The notes: a model not told the origin generated them from the sequence alone. A stretch of 64,000 nucleotides of DNA from G963701675 sp963701675 (GCA_963701675.1 OY969623.1:4774001-4838000); one strand, 5' to 3'; shown: positions 1-11,205, counted from the stretch's first letter. Program-made: numbers and translations.

Positions 1-258
1 GAGATCGTTGACCGAGGGCAGCCGGCGCCGGAGCGTCGCATGTCCGACGGTGACGATCTACACCAAGTGCTGGGTCTACTCGAAAACATGAACGAGCGCG
101 AAGCAACCGTCATTCGGCTGCGCTTTGGGCTTACCGGCGAGGACCCGCTTACCCTTCAAGACATCGGCGAACGATTGAATCTCACCCGCGAACGTGTCCG
201 CCAGATTGAGAATGAGGCGCTTCAGCATTTACAAGAAAGCATCGGTAGCAGGGATTAG
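1..258 (+). CDS. RNA polymerase sigma-70 family factor, C-terminal part (region 4)
   Basis: The frame is open from the first base, so the gene starts outside the window; the ATG at 40 is internal. The visible 85 residues are region 4 of a sigma-70 factor: a helix with NEREATVIRLRFGL, then a helix-turn-helix with LTLQDIGERLNLTRERVRQIE, which contacts the -35 box. The arrangement is that of primary (RpoD/SigA) or closely related group 2 factors, not ECF factors. The protein ends shortly after the recognition helix, as usual. Whether this is the housekeeping factor cannot be decided without regions 1 to 3. The next gene converges on it from the other strand with only 12 bases between the stop codons. 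Confidence 0.9.
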   Translation, partial: EIVDRGQPAPERRMSDGDDLHQVLGLLENMNEREATVIRLRFGLTGEDPLTLQDIGERLNLTRERVRQIENEALQHLQESIGSRD

Positions 259-270
259 CCTCGTTTACGG

Positions 271-1554
271 TCAAACCAACTGCCCAATCGGTTTTCCTTC
301 CGCAATCGGCATTGGTCGCCCAAGGTTATCGCGAATCTGATGTGCTGGGTCGAGACCCAGGCCCTTGTACAGGGTGGCGAAGAGGTCGCCGACCGTGTAG
401 GGATCGCCCGAAACCGACATGCCCTCGGCGTCGGTCGCGCCGATGACCTGCCCGCTCTTCAGAGCGCCACCACCGAGCGCGACCGCCCAGCAACGTGCCC
501 AGTGATCGCGGCCGGCGTTCTGGTTGATACGCGGTGTTCGGCCGAATTCACCCATCCATACCACGACCGTGTTCTTCCACATGCCGCGCAACACAAGGTC
601 TTTCACGAGGGCGCCCATTGCCTTATCGAGGACCGGAAGACGCTGGTTGCGGAGCGTCGGGAAAATGTTCTGATGCAAGTCCCAGCCACCTAGGTCCACT
701 TCAACGCACGTGACGCCGGCTTCCACCAGGCGGCGGGCCAGGAGGCAGCCGCGGCCAAATCCGTTGTTGCCGTACTCTTCCTGAACCCCGGGCTTTTCGC
801 CTCGGAGGTCAAACACTTTGCCTTCTTTCGACGCAACCAGGTTGAACGCCTTCTTGTAGATATCGCGATGAGCGATGCCCGCGTCGCCGCGCTTACCTTG
901 GTTGAAGTTGCTTTCCACCGTATCGAACAGCGCCTTGCGTCGTTCGATTCGAGCCACCTGCTGCATCTCATTGCCCAAGTTGTCGGGCAGCTGGATATTC
1001 TCCGGCGGCTGACCGGGATTTTGCACCGTAAAGGGCGCGTAATTCATTCCCAGAAAACCCGGCCCATCCGCGGGTCGGCCAATCGCGATGAAGCCGGGCA
1101 ACGAAAGTTCCTTCGGCGTCAGGATGTACGAAGCTACGGAGCCGATCGATGGATGATTGACGAGCGGGCTCGGCACGTGCGACGTGTGCATTAACTGCCG
1201 GCCACGGGCATGGTCTCCTTCGTTCGTCACCAATGAGCGGATGAGCGAAAGGTGTTTCATCTGTTGGGCCACGCTGGGCATGTGCTCGCAAATCTCGATG
1301 CCGCTTACGCTCGTCGGCTTCGGTTTGAATTCGCCCGCCGTCGTCGCGCCCGGCTTCATGTCCCAGATATCGATGGACGGTGGTCCACCGCTCATCCAAA
1401 GCACGATCAGGCTCTTGTTTTCTTTTTTGAGTTTCGGAGTCTCTGCGCGGAGTCGCTGAATGAAGTGCATTCCCGGCAAGGCTAGCGCCGACATGCCGGC
1501 CACATGCTTAAGAAAGTGCCGCCGATTGAACCAGGAATAAGTCGCGCCTAACAT
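271..1554 (-). CDS. DUF1501 family protein (sulfatase-like fold, secreted)
   Basis: A 427-residue protein of the DUF1501 family, which is greatly expanded in planctomycetes and resembles the alkaline phosphatase/sulfatase superfamily; the substrate is unknown. The N-terminus has RRHFLKHVAGMSALALPG, a Tat-like signal, followed by the family-typical segment LIVLWMSGGPPSIDIWDMKPG. Later signatures include HTSHVPSPLVNHPS, GGWDLHQNIF and GEFGRTPRINQNAGRDHW, where the Asp, His and Arg residues probably bind metal or phosphate. I chose the ATG at 1554 because an AAGGGGA ribosome binding site lies just upstream and the Tat signal follows. The frame stays open upstream into the preceding FG-GAP gene, so a caller would make a 1270-residue fusion. 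The linker between the two does not look like protein, so I treat them as separate genes. Confidence 0.85.
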   Translation of the reverse strand: MLGATYSWFNRRHFLKHVAGMSALALPGMHFIQRLRAETPKLKKENKSLIVLWMSGGPPSIDIWDMKPGATTAGEFKPKPTSVSGIEICEHMPSVAQQMKHLSLIRSLVTNEGDHARGRQLMHTSHVPSPLVNHPSIGSVASYILTPKELSLPGFIAIGRPADGPGFLGMNYAPFTVQNPGQPPENIQLPDNLGNEMQQVARIERRKALFDTVESNFNQGKRGDAGIAHRDIYKKAFNLVASKEGKVFDLRGEKPGVQEEYGNNGFGRGCLLARRLVEAGVTCVEVDLGGWDLHQNIFPTLRNQRLPVLDKAMGALVKDLVLRGMWKNTVVVWMGEFGRTPRINQNAGRDHWARCWAVALGGGALKSGQVIGATDAEGMSVSGDPYTVGDLFATLYKGLGLDPAHQIRDNLGRPMPIAEGKPIGQLV

Positions 1555-4500
1555 TGGAGTCCCCTTGATGGCATGGCGGGTCGTTGCCGAGGCAGTTCTA
1601 TGGAGTGGGTCACCTTGTATGAGTGTGACGCGGAACTGCCCTGCTGTCAAGAAGCGAGCACAAAGAAGCGCGTCCACCAATCGACATCCGTAATGCCGGG
1701 GCAGCTTTGATGGAAGCGCAGCTTTGAGGCGGTTGTTCCTTGACAGCCCGGTATCGGCAGGTTTCGACGGGTCCAGGCCCGCAGGAAGTTGAAGTGTCGC
1801 GTCGATCCTGATACTCGGTGGGTCGGAATGGTCACCATCTCCGATCGGCGCAGGAGGTGGCGGCGTCGGCGTCACGGGGTTTACGACAGGCGGCGAGCTA
1901 GGTTTCTTGTTCACCACCAAGATCGTAACGCCGCCTGTGATCGCGCTGTCGATGGTATCCGTAGCGGTGAGCGTTTGGCTTCCAATCGTGTTGAATATGA
2001 TCGCATTGGTGAATAGCTTCACGCCATTGTCTGTCGGTGCAAACGTATAGTCCGGCGGTAGGACGGCATTAGCGTCCGTGCTCGTAAGGTGAACGGTTCC
2101 CCCATAATTGGTGACAACGTTGCTGTACGGATCGCGGACGGTGATGGTGACGCTCATCGGCTTGCCGACTGAGACACTGGTAACCGAGGGTATCACGCTA
2201 TAGGACGCCGCATGGGCATGCACAACCGTGATCCCCGTCTTGGTTCCTGTGATGGCGGCATTCACGGTATCCGTTGCGGTAAGTGAGTGGGTGCCGGCCG
2301 TCTTCATGGTGAAACTGAAAAAGCTGGTTCCGTTGTCGCTTGGTGCAAACGTGTAACTCGTGGGCAGCACCGCTTGGGCGTCACTGCTGCTGAAGGTTAC
2401 TGTTCCGGTATAGCCCGTTGTCGTATTGCCAAATGCGTCTTTTGCCGTGACCTGGAATGTGCTTGCGGCGCCGGCGGTCATTGGCATCGGGTACGTCCAG
2501 ACCAAGAATCGGTCGACCGCGGCCGCGTTCACGACTATTCCACTTTGGTTTGCGGTTAACGTGCCATTGCCGGTGTCCGTGGCGGTCAGTGAATGCGTGC
2601 CGGCGGTCTTTAGCGTCACGCTGAACGAGTGGCTGCCGTTGTCGCCGGCGGTGAATGTGTAGTTCGCGGGCAATGCGGCTTGAGGATCGGTGCTGCTGAA
2701 TTGAACCGTACCGGTGTACCCGGTGGCGACGTTGCCGTAGGCGTCCGCGAGTGTGACGGTGAGATTGCCCGCTACTCCTGCTGTCGTGCTTGACGGGAAG
2801 CCCGTAACGAGCATCGTGTTCGCGGCCGCGGCGTTAACGCCGATTCCGCTCTGGCTGCCCGTGATTGAGCCGGTTATTGAATCGGTCGCCGTCAAAGTCT
2901 GCGTGGCTGCGGTCTTTAGCGTCGCACTAAATGAATGGACGCCGTTGTCCCCTGCCGTGAATGTGTAGTTCGCGGGAAGGACGCCCTGCGGATCGGTGCT
3001 GCTAAACTCGACCGTGCCGACGTAACTAGGAGAGACATTCCCGTATGCATCTCGCGCGGTCACCGTGAAGCTCTCGACGGCACCGGCTGTTGTGGGCGAG
3101 GGGAAACCGCTGACCGATAGTGCGCTGGCAGCCGCGGGGTTGACTGTTATGCCCGCTTGCGTGCCGTTGATGGCGCCGTTGGCAGTATCGGTCGCCGTGA
3201 TCGACTTGGTCCCCGCCGTTTTCAATGTGGCGTTGAAAGAATGAGCGCCGTTATCGCCGACCACAAATGTGTAGTTGGCGGGTAACACGGCTTGGGGATC
3301 GCTGCTGCCGAAAGTGACCGTGCCGGTGTAAGTCGTCGCCAGGTTTCCGTACGGGTCATACGCCGTAACGCTCAATGTGTGCTCTATTCCTGCCGTTGTG
3401 GACGACGGGAAGCCTGCCACCACGAAGGCGCTGGCCGGCGCCGGCGCCACGCCGACAACGATCGTTCCCACGATGGAGTTATCGGCCGCATCGCGGAGCG
3501 TGATCGTATGACTGCCGACGGTCTTCAACGTGAGACTAAATGCCTTCTCGCCGTCATCGGCAAGTTGAACGGCATAGTCGGCTGGGAGTAGGGCTTGCGG
3601 GTCGGTGCTGGAAAAAGTCGCCGTGCCGTTGTAGAGGCAATCCCGCATGTTCTCGGCCGTGAGCGCGAGCACCGAAACGATGATCGGCGTACCGGCCGTC
3701 GCGTTGGCAGGGCCATCGACTTGAAAATGCGTCGCCTTGTTGCGGATGCCTAAGAGCACGCTTACGTCGTCGCTGTCGGAATTCGCCGTGGCGAGGTCGA
3801 GCTTGCCGTCTCGGTCTATGTCCGCCACGGCGAGATATGCCGGACCGGCGCCGGCCGCAACGTCCTGTTTTGGCAGAAAGGTGCCGTCACCGTTGCCGCG
3901 CAAGACGCTCACCGTGTTCGACCCTTGATTGGCCACCGCAAGATCGAGCGCACCGTCTCCGTCCACATCCGCGAGGGCTACTGATTTAGGCATGACGCCG
4001 ACGGCGAAGTCTTGTTTGGGTAGGAAGGTGCCATCGCCGTTGCCCAACAGAACGCTGACGCTGGCATCGACTTCATTTGCCACGACAAGATCGAGTTTGC
4101 CGTCACCGTTGATGTCAGCGACCGCCAGCGCGCGGGCGCTAGACCAACGGCATGAGTTTGCGGCGCTTGGAAAGTCCCATCTCCGTTGCCGCCGAGGACG
4201 CTCACGGTGTTGTCGACGTAGTTCACAACGAACAGGTCAAGCTTGCCGTCCCGGTTAATGTCCGCAACGTAGATCGACTGGGGCGCATCACCGGCCGCGA
4301 AGTCTTGCATGGCTAGAAAGGTGCCATCGCCATTGCCTGCTAACACGCTTACGCTGTCGGAGTCGCCGTTCGCCACGGCGAGATCGAGCTTGCCGTCCCC
4401 GTTGACGTCAGCCGCCACGAGCGAGTTTGGCCCATCGCCGGCAACAAGACTCTGGTAAGCCAAGAATGTTCCGTCGCCGTTGCCGAACAGAAGGCTGACA

Positions 4501-5882
4501 CTGTCGTTGGCGAAATCCGCGGAGGCGAGGTCGAGCTTGCCGTCGCGATTCACGTCCACAGCGATAATCGAGCGGGCATCGCCTGCCTCGAAGTCTTGCT
4601 TCGGGAGGAATGTGCCGTTGCCGTTACCGAGCAACACACTCAAGTTGTCCGTGCTGGCGTTGGCCACAACCAGGTCGGCCTTTCCATCGCGGTTAATGTC
4701 CACCGAGGCGCCGGCAGTCGGCCCATCAGCCGCCGAGAAATCTTGCTTGGGGGAGAATGTCCCAGTGCCCGGCGGCGCTGAGTCATTCAACAGCACCGTG
4801 ACGGTGTAACTCGCACGCTCCGCCGTTGCCAAGTCCGCGGTCCCGTCACCATTGAGGTCCACCGCCACGACCGCGAACGGCTGGTCGCCAACCAGAAAGT
4901 CTCGTTTGGGGAGGAAGGTGCCGTTACCGTTCCCCAACAACAAACTGACGTCGTCGCTGTCCGAATTGGGCACGGCCAGATCAAGCTCGCCATCGCCGTT
5001 GACGTCTACGACCGCTACGGAGCGCGGGGAATTGCCGGCCAAATAGTCTTGTTTCGGGAGGAAGGTGCCGTTGCCGTTACCCAACAAAACGCTTACCTTG
5101 TCGTCCAAGGTGCTGACGGTCAGATCGGCGGTTCCGTTCCCGTCCACGTCCGCAGCGCTTACCGCCGTCGGGCGATCGGTAACCGTGAAGTCTTGCTTCG
5201 GCAGGAAGGTGCCGTCTCCCACGCCGGCAAGGACGCTCACGTCGTCGGTATTGCGGTTTGCCACCGCCAGGTCGAGCTTGCCGTCGGCGTTGAAATCGGC
5301 GGCGACAATACAAACCGGCAACGCACCCGCGGTGTAATCCTGCTTGGGCTGAAACGTCCCGTCGCCGTTGCCCAACAGCACACTCGTGCTATTAGCGCCG
5401 GTTCCGTAGTTCGCCGTGGCGAGGTCGAGCTTGCCGTCGTGGTTCAAGTCCGCCGCAGCCACGGCCCACGGCTGATCGCCTGTGGTAAAGTCGGCTTTCG
5501 GCTGAAAAGTGCCGTCTCCGTTGCCCAAGAGAATGCTGACGCTGTCGTCGCCGCCATTGGCGGCGATCAAATCCACCTTTCCATCACGATTGAGGTCCGC
5601 CGCCTCGACGGCATATGGCACGTTGCCGACAAGTAAGTCCTGTTTCGGAAGAAACGTGCCGTTGCCGTTGCCGAGCAACACACTCACGGAATTGCTTTGA
5701 CGATTGGCGACCGCGACATCGGCCTTGCCGTCCCGGTTGAAATCCGCGCCTACGATGGCGAGCGGCACTTCCCCGGTGCCGAAACTGCTGCCGAGGTCGA
5801 AGCTCAAGAGCGTCCGCGATTCCAGCGAATGCAGTTGAAGAAGTGCTCGCACCGCTGGTCGTGGCGTTCGTCTTCTTTCCAT
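1555..5882 (-). CDS. Giant secreted FG-GAP/VCBS and Ig-like repeat protein, frameshifted
   Basis: The start at 5882 gives an Arg-rich N-terminus with LHSLESRTLLS, the planctomycete extracellular motif. About 14 FG-GAP units follow, each of the type VAADxNxDGKxDLAVANxxSxxVSVLLGNGDGTF, expected to form a calcium-binding beta-propeller. Then come six Ig-like repeats of about 98 residues, each with a variant of TATDTxNGxITGTxxGI and YGNxxTxYTGTVxFSS. A Pro-rich segment (PVTPTPPPPAPIGDGD) closes the recognisable protein near position 1830. The reading frame is broken near 4134 to 4136: unit 12 continues perfectly if one G is restored in a GCGCGGG run (minus-strand CCC to CCCC). I see no in-frame stop before the DUF1501 gene, so the true 3' end is uncertain. 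Function: probably a cell-surface adhesin or structural protein. Confidence 0.75.
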
Positions 5883-6020
5883 GACCCCTCTCTCCAGCGG
5901 TGTGTATCGGCCAAGACTACGCGATTGAGCAACGTCTTAAGTAGCTGACCGCGTCCCGTCGGTCCGTGCCGTTGATGAGATTAGGCTACGGCAAGATCAG
6001 TCGTAATTATCGATCAGGCG

Positions 6021-6063
6021 ACGGACGACACGAGCGAATGGTGTATTCGTTCGTGTCGTCCGT
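6021..6063. terminator. Long hairpin, probable terminator of the gene ending at 6095
   Basis: Arms 6021-6039 and 6045-6063 can form a 19-bp stem with one G-T wobble and a 5-base loop (GGTGT). It sits about 30 bases after the stop of the minus-strand gene that ends at 6095. There is no clear T-run, so it may instead protect the 3' end of the transcript. Confidence 0.6.
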
Positions 6064-6094
6064 AGTGGTTGGTCCGGGATCAAATCGAGCGATC

Positions 6095-7912
6095 CTACGT
6101 ACCGAGCGGCTGCGCGTCCTTGATGACGTAGCCGTCTTGCACTCCATCCAGTGTGGTGTCGCATCCTAGCGGACCAGGTGACATCGCTGCACTCGATGTC
6201 TCCCCGCCGGAGAGGACATCCGAGGAGGTACTGGGAAGGACCAGGTCCACGCCGGTGCCTACGTCCCGCGCGGGTCCACCGAGGTCGCCGACAAGGCGCT
6301 GGTTCGTGATGGAGCCGCCACCCACAGCGAGCTTGGAAATGTGCCCATCGTACGCCAGGCCGGGGCTATTGAGGTACCCCGCTAAATACTGATTGCCGCT
6401 ACGATCGGCGGCCGATTGGTAGCTGCCGATGTCGGCGCCGGGGATTTGATAGACGAAGGCGTAAAGCAACGGTGTACCGGTAGCTTTGGTCCACTTGACC
6501 ACGAGCATCAAATCGAAGCCCGGATTGACAACCGTGTCACGAACAACCCCCGACGAGTACACGTGACTCGCGGTGGAGGTGCCGTCGAGCACCTTGACAC
6601 CGTGCATGCCATTGTCGACATCAGCCGCCGGGGAACCGGCGGTCAATGAAAAGGCCCACACGATCGCTGGGACACCACTTACCCTCATGGTCGATGGCCG
6701 AGGCACACCGGCCGTGTTGTCCAGCTTGCCTGCGATATAGTGGTCACCGAGGGATTCCACGTCGACTTCAAGCCCGTAAGCATCAACCGGAAGGCCGGCC
6801 GAAGTGAAGCCCCACGACACCTCGTAAACCGCAGCGCCCGCAATGAGCGGGTTGTATTGGAAGTCCATCATGCGCTGCACCGTTCCCAAGGCCGGATCAC
6901 GCAACATGCCGGTTACAAACACGTTTCGGGGCCCCCCACGGCAGCGCGTGCTGACGCCTTCGTAAGCAATCTCGCCGCCGGCTGGTGCAGTCTTGCCGTT
7001 AAAGCCGACAATGGTGGTAAGGCCAAAGTCGAGGGCCGCCACGAAGCCGCCGGTGTTGCCGGCAAGAGTGCCTACGGCATACACAGCGTCTTGGTTCACC
7101 CAAACGTCAGTGCCACGCACCGCTAGCCCGACGCCGCTGCTGACAATCAACGTAGCAATGCAGGCACCGCTGAACTGTAGCGTGTGATCATGGCATCAAG
7201 GCCGTTATAACCGATGGAATAGGTATCGCCGAGCCCAAGACCCGCGACCTTGCCGCCGGATACCGCAAGCGATCCGTCCACCGTTCCGCCGGCCCCGGTA
7301 AATCCTCCTTGATATGTGTTAAAAATGAAGGCTTTGGTGGCGGCCCCTTCACATGTCATCGGAGTAAAGGTAAGCCCGGTCAGCGGCTTAAGCCCCGTAG
7401 CATCAGCCTTCTCCCCGTGTGCAGGTTCGGCTGCGGATTGGGGAAGGGCCAAGGCAATTGGCGTCGGCGCTTTGAAATTGGCGCCCGATTGCGGGAAGCC
7501 ATTCTGCTGTGCGGTGATCGGACGGCTCGTGGCCACGTCGGCCGATGCCTCCGGCGCGGAAGGCCGGGTTGACCACGGTTCGCGCCGGTCTTGCCGGCGC
7601 CGCATTGGACGGAGTAATCGGGTCGGGGTCGATTGGGCTTCCGGGTTGCATCGGCTGAGATGCAGTTACCGTGGCCCGGCTGAAGACGATTTCACTGGTC
7701 TCAGCCGATGCAACGACCGCCGTGTCCTCGTTAGTTTGATGCGTTACCTTCCGAATTTCATGATCCGACGAATCCTGTTCCGGGCGTGGTAGGACATTCT
7801 CCACGGCGGCTAGGTCGAGTCCGCCTAACAGCAATGATCCAGGCTGAAGCCGGTCCTCGAGTCGGTTCACTTGGATGCGAGTGCGGTTTAACCAGCGATG
7901 CGTATACGCCAT
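6095..7912 (-). CDS. Secreted beta-propeller-like (SBBP-type) protein, two frameshifts
   Basis: The start at 7912 (MAYTHRWLNRT) has GGAG nine bases upstream and is followed by VNRLEDRLQPGS, the planctomycete export motif. The body has repeats of the type NxxVYAVGTLAGNTGGFVAAL and NQYLAGYL, like SBBP beta-propeller repeats. It is a paralogue of the intact gene at 29474-31195: they share IFNTYQGGF/IYNTYDGGP, ISKLAVGGG/ALEKWD, DVGTGVDLVLPSTSSDV/GYGIDLVMPTTTSDV and the GCD...LD..DG C-terminus. Two shifts break it: near 7565 (net +1 or -2) and near 7170 (one C lost before GGTGCCTGC, judged by alignment to the paralogue's GGAC). They compensate, so the gene length remains divisible by three. It could be a real pseudogene or two consensus errors. 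Confidence 0.7.
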
Positions 7913-8226
7913 GTGTAAACACTCCAAGTTGCAAGGTGGGTAGAAGGCAAGGGCTTCGCGGGCGCCACACAGGCGCCTCACAGGGTTCCGAACCCTTGCC
8001 GATGGACTCCATCCCTGTTCCGTTGGCTGATCGAAAACGTGAGGTCGGACAGTTTCGCTTTCGAGTCCCTCCTTTCGCGCGAACCGTGCTTAGAAAAGTT
8101 GGATGCCAGTGGGTCCGAATCTACTCGTTGGCAACGCCGTGTCAACAAAATTCTTCATTTTTTCATAAGTGCGCGCCGGATCGGGATGCCGCGTCGCGCT
8201 ATCTAATGAAAAAAATTCCGTCTATC

Positions 8227-8270
8227 TTGACAGCGACTTGGAAAGGGCGTTTAATACCTAAATAATTAGG
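8227..8270 (+). promoter_or_regulatory. Promoter and candidate operator of the first BlaI/M56 operon
   Basis: TTGACA at 8227-8232 and TTTAAT at 8250-8255 are separated by 17 bases, a good sigma-70 promoter. Directly downstream is the palindrome CCTAA-ATAA-TTAGG (8257-8270). BlaI/MecI repressors bind short palindromes over their own promoters, so autoregulation is likely. The rest of the 7913-8300 gap holds no gene that I can support; it is AT-rich close to the promoter. Confidence 0.6.
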
Positions 8271-8300
8271 CTTTAGTTATTCGTTGGGAGCACCCACGCC

Positions 8301-8687
8301 GTGAGCGACAAGAAAACGCCTACCCCGCGCGAGACGGAAATCCTGAAAGTTCTCTGGGAATGCGGGCCAAGCAGCGTTCGCGCCGTGCATAAACGGTTGG
8401 ACCCGGCCGCAGATCTGGCCTACAACACGGTCCAAACTTTGATGCGCATCATGGAGACGAAAGGCCTCGTGTCGCACCGCCTGGACGGCCGGACGTTTAT
8501 CTACACCGCCTGCTTCACCCGAGATGAAAGTGCAGCCCATTTCCTCGATCGCGTTTTTGACGGAGCGGCATCACAGATTGTCATGAGCTTGTTGCGTTCG
8601 GAGCGCATTCCTGCTGCTGAGCTGGAACGCATGCATGCCATGATCGCGGAGGTTCGTCGTAAACGCCGCCGGGAGGACGCTTCATGA
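8301..8687 (+). CDS. BlaI/MecI-family transcriptional repressor
   Basis: A 128-residue winged-helix repressor of the penicillinase-repressor family. The N-terminal half reads TPRETEILKVLWECGPSSVR, then AYNTVQTLMRIMETKGLV, the recognition helix region, and a wing with HRLDGRTFIYTA. The C-terminal half is the dimerisation helix pair where BlaI proteins are normally cut or destabilised after signalling. I use the GTG at 8301, which has GGGAG ten bases upstream. The stop overlaps the start of the M56 gene (ATGA), so the two are co-translated. No beta-lactamase gene is present, so it probably regulates its own operon or other envelope-stress genes. Confidence 0.9.
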   Translation: MSDKKTPTPRETEILKVLWECGPSSVRAVHKRLDPAADLAYNTVQTLMRIMETKGLVSHRLDGRTFIYTACFTRDESAAHFLDRVFDGAASQIVMSLLRSERIPAAELERMHAMIAEVRRKRRREDAS

Positions 8688-11158
8688 GTCCAGATCCAGC
8701 GTTGACCTTGTTGTGGTTGTTTCGAACGGTGGTGGGAGGCAGCGTTCTCTTGTTACTCGTCTGGATGGCGTCGCGATGGGTGGAGCAACCCACCCGTCGA
8801 CAGCGATTGGCCGAGACCGGGATCGCGGCCGCACTGATCATCGCGATATTGGCGGTGTTACCCGGTTGGATTCCGGTGCAGCTGCCCATCCCACAAACGT
8901 CTGTCCCGGTATCTAACCACGACGGAATCGAAACCGCTGCTGAACCAACGGAACGCTTCGCGAATAACGAAGTCCCTGCATGGTGGCATCCCGGCGGGGG
9001 CATGGGGACGGATGACAACGAAGAAACCGCCGCCGGCGCCTTGCTCCCCGCAGACACCTATCTCGCCGGATTCGGCGGGCCGAACCTACGCCATCCGATT
9101 GAGCCGGCCGAATTAGACGAGTCATTTATTCCGAAATCCGCCGTGCTTCCGACCGCCGAGCAACCGCCTTCGTTCCCGTGGGAATCGGTTGTGCCCAATG
9201 TCCTCGTCGGTTACTCCGTGGGCGCTGCCGCGGTCGCCTGTTACTGGTTGATGGGGTTGTTCGCCGTCTGGCGAATGTTGCGAACAGCCGTGCAACCGTC
9301 GCGGCGGGTGTGTCGTCAATTCAACGAGATGTGCCGGCCCATGCGCCGACGGCCTCGCGTCCTTGCTTCACGGAAGTTGCGCGTTCCGGTTAGCTGTGGA
9401 ATCTGGCGTCCGACGGTGGTGCTCCCCGCAAACCTCTGCCGCCGAGAGCACAAAGCGCGTTTGCGTTGGGTGTTTGCTCATGAGCTGACGCACCTGAGAC
9501 GCGGCGATGCGTGGTCCCGAATTCTGCTCGGCCTTGGTGGTATGGTGTATTTCTTTTGTCCTTGGTTTTGGAAGATGCGTCGCCAGATTGGATTATGTCA
9601 GGAGTATATCGCCGACTCCGCCGCCGTCTCCCATGACGCCCGCCACGAGGATTACGCCCAATTTCTGCTCGGCTTGGCGTCGGCGCCTGCCGGGCCTGCT
9701 TTGGCTATGAGTGTACGTGGAACCGCTTCAGACTTGTTTCGGAGAGTAACTATGTTGCTGCAAAACCCGATTCGTGTGGAACGCCGTTGCGGCCGCCTCT
9801 GGTGGGTCGGCACGGCCATGAGCCTGCTCGCCGTTGCCGTGTTCGTTTCCGGCATCGGCGCTGCCCCCGACAAAAAGCCAACGACCGACGAAAAACGGGC
9901 CGTCCTTGCGGAGGACGACCCAGATCCCGCCGAGGATGAGAAAAAGCCCGCCAAGCCCGAAAAGAGAAAAGAAGAACTAAAGAGAAAAGTCGAGCGCAAA
10001 GGGATGAATCCCGATGATTTCCCGTTCGACGAGCTGCGCAAAGCGCTCGAAAATTTGCCGGACCGTGTCGATGTCGATCAGATCGAGAAGGAGGTTCGCA
10101 AAGCACTGAAGCAGATCAAGGAGCGCCACGGAGTGGAATTCAAGGAAGATGTGGTGCGAAAGCATGCAGCGGAAGCGCTGAAGAATCTCGACGATAACAA
10201 AGATATGCTGAGAAAGCAGATTGAGGAAGCGATGAAGTCCGTCGAGGGCATCAACATAGATAACGAGAAGCTTCAGAAGCAAATCCAAGACGCACTCGGA
10301 AAGGCCCAGCTTCAGTTCCGCGACAATCAATTTACGGATGATGGACGCCGAGTTCTTCGCGGCGCTTTCCCAGACAACTTCGATGGAGGAGCGGCGTTTA
10401 CGTCGTCGGGCGGACACGGCCGCCTCGGAGTTATGGTGGAAACGCCCAGCGCCGCCCTTCGCGAGCAACTCGATCTTCCAAAAGGTCGCGGCCTCGTGAT
10501 CACGCAACTAATTGCCAACTCGGCTGCTGCGAAGGCTGGGATTAAAGGCCATGACATTTTCATGGAGTGGGATGGCAAGCCCGTGACAGACAACATCCAG
10601 GATTTTCAAAAGCTGGTTGAGAAGTTGGAAGCGAACGCCAAAGTGGATGCCGTCGTCCTCCGCAAAGGCAAATCCGAAAAGATCAAGGGGATAATCGTCT
10701 CCGAAGCCACGCCGCGGACTGGAGCGGGTGGTCGCGGCGCGATCGGCGGCGTCGGGCGGGTAGGCGGCGGCGCAGGTGTCGGCGGATTTCCGGGACAACC
10801 CGGATTTGGGCCGGGCGCCGGCGGCGGTGGGGTGATGTTCGGCGGCGGTCCGGGTTCGATCATGACGACGGTCAGCCGCACCAATGAACGTGTGACGGCC
10901 CGCCATCAAGAAGGGAACCTCGTCATCAGCCTGACCGGGACGGTGGCGGACGGCAAGGCGAAGATGAGCGAAATCCACGTTCAAGATGGCGGCAAAGGCG
11001 ATAAGTACGATAGTGTCAACGACGTTCCCGAGCGCTACCGCGACAAGGTGAAGAACCTCGTCGATATGTGCGAGAAGGGGAGCGTCAAGATCGACGTGAA
11101 ATCGCCTCGCGATCGTCGATCACGTGATCGTGACGAGGACAAAGACGACATTCGGTAA
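8684..11158 (+). CDS. M56 (BlaR1-like) membrane metallopeptidase with PDZ domain
   Basis: This 824-residue protein has N-terminal membrane segments (around residues 8-65 and near 170-195) and an M56 peptidase domain with the zinc motif HELTHLRRGD near residue 265 and the downstream EYIADSAAV segment. Another membrane segment (VGTAMSLLAVAVFVSGIG) follows near residue 370. The rest should lie outside the membrane: a Lys/Glu-rich coiled coil (about 400-540), a PDZ domain (about 575-670, LGVMVETPS...SAAAKAGIKGHDIF), a Gly-rich linker and a short C-terminal domain. BlaR1 carries a penicillin-binding sensor at this place; here a PDZ domain replaces it, which suggests sensing of exposed protein C-termini or misfolded envelope proteins. 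Partner of the BlaI just upstream. Confidence 0.88.
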   Translation: MSPDPALTLLWLFRTVVGGSVLLLLVWMASRWVEQPTRRQRLAETGIAAALIIAILAVLPGWIPVQLPIPQTSVPVSNHDGIETAAEPTERFANNEVPAWWHPGGGMGTDDNEETAAGALLPADTYLAGFGGPNLRHPIEPAELDESFIPKSAVLPTAEQPPSFPWESVVPNVLVGYSVGAAAVACYWLMGLFAVWRMLRTAVQPSRRVCRQFNEMCRPMRRRPRVLASRKLRVPVSCGIWRPTVVLPANLCRREHKARLRWVFAHELTHLRRGDAWSRILLGLGGMVYFFCPWFWKMRRQIGLCQEYIADSAAVSHDARHEDYAQFLLGLASAPAGPALAMSVRGTASDLFRRVTMLLQNPIRVERRCGRLWWVGTAMSLLAVAVFVSGIGAAPDKKPTTDEKRAVLAEDDPDPAEDEKKPAKPEKRKEELKRKVERKGMNPDDFPFDELRKALENLPDRVDVDQIEKEVRKALKQIKERHGVEFKEDVVRKHAAEALKNLDDNKDMLRKQIEEAMKSVEGINIDNEKLQKQIQDALGKAQLQFRDNQFTDDGRRVLRGAFPDNFDGGAAFTSSGGHGRLGVMVETPSAALREQLDLPKGRGLVITQLIANSAAAKAGIKGHDIFMEWDGKPVTDNIQDFQKLVEKLEANAKVDAVVLRKGKSEKIKGIIVSEATPRTGAGGRGAIGGVGRVGGGAGVGGFPGQPGFGPGAGGGGVMFGGGPGSIMTTVSRTNERVTARHQEGNLVISLTGTVADGKAKMSEIHVQDGGKGDKYDSVNDVPERYRDKVKNLVDMCEKGSVKIDVKSPRDRRSRDRDEDKDDIR

Positions 11159-11205
11159 GCGCCGCTTGCGGCCTAAAGCGTCTTGTGAATCGGCGTGCAC
11201 CACGA

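Noticed and set aside
4480..5636. Plus-strand open frames antisense to the FG-GAP repeats
   Set aside because: Same cause: repeat periodicity of the minus-strand gene. The frames change with each repeat and have no signal or domain.
8301..11158. Beta-lactam resistance operon
   Set aside because: BlaI and an M56 peptidase are present, but there is no beta-lactamase or penicillin-binding sensor domain.
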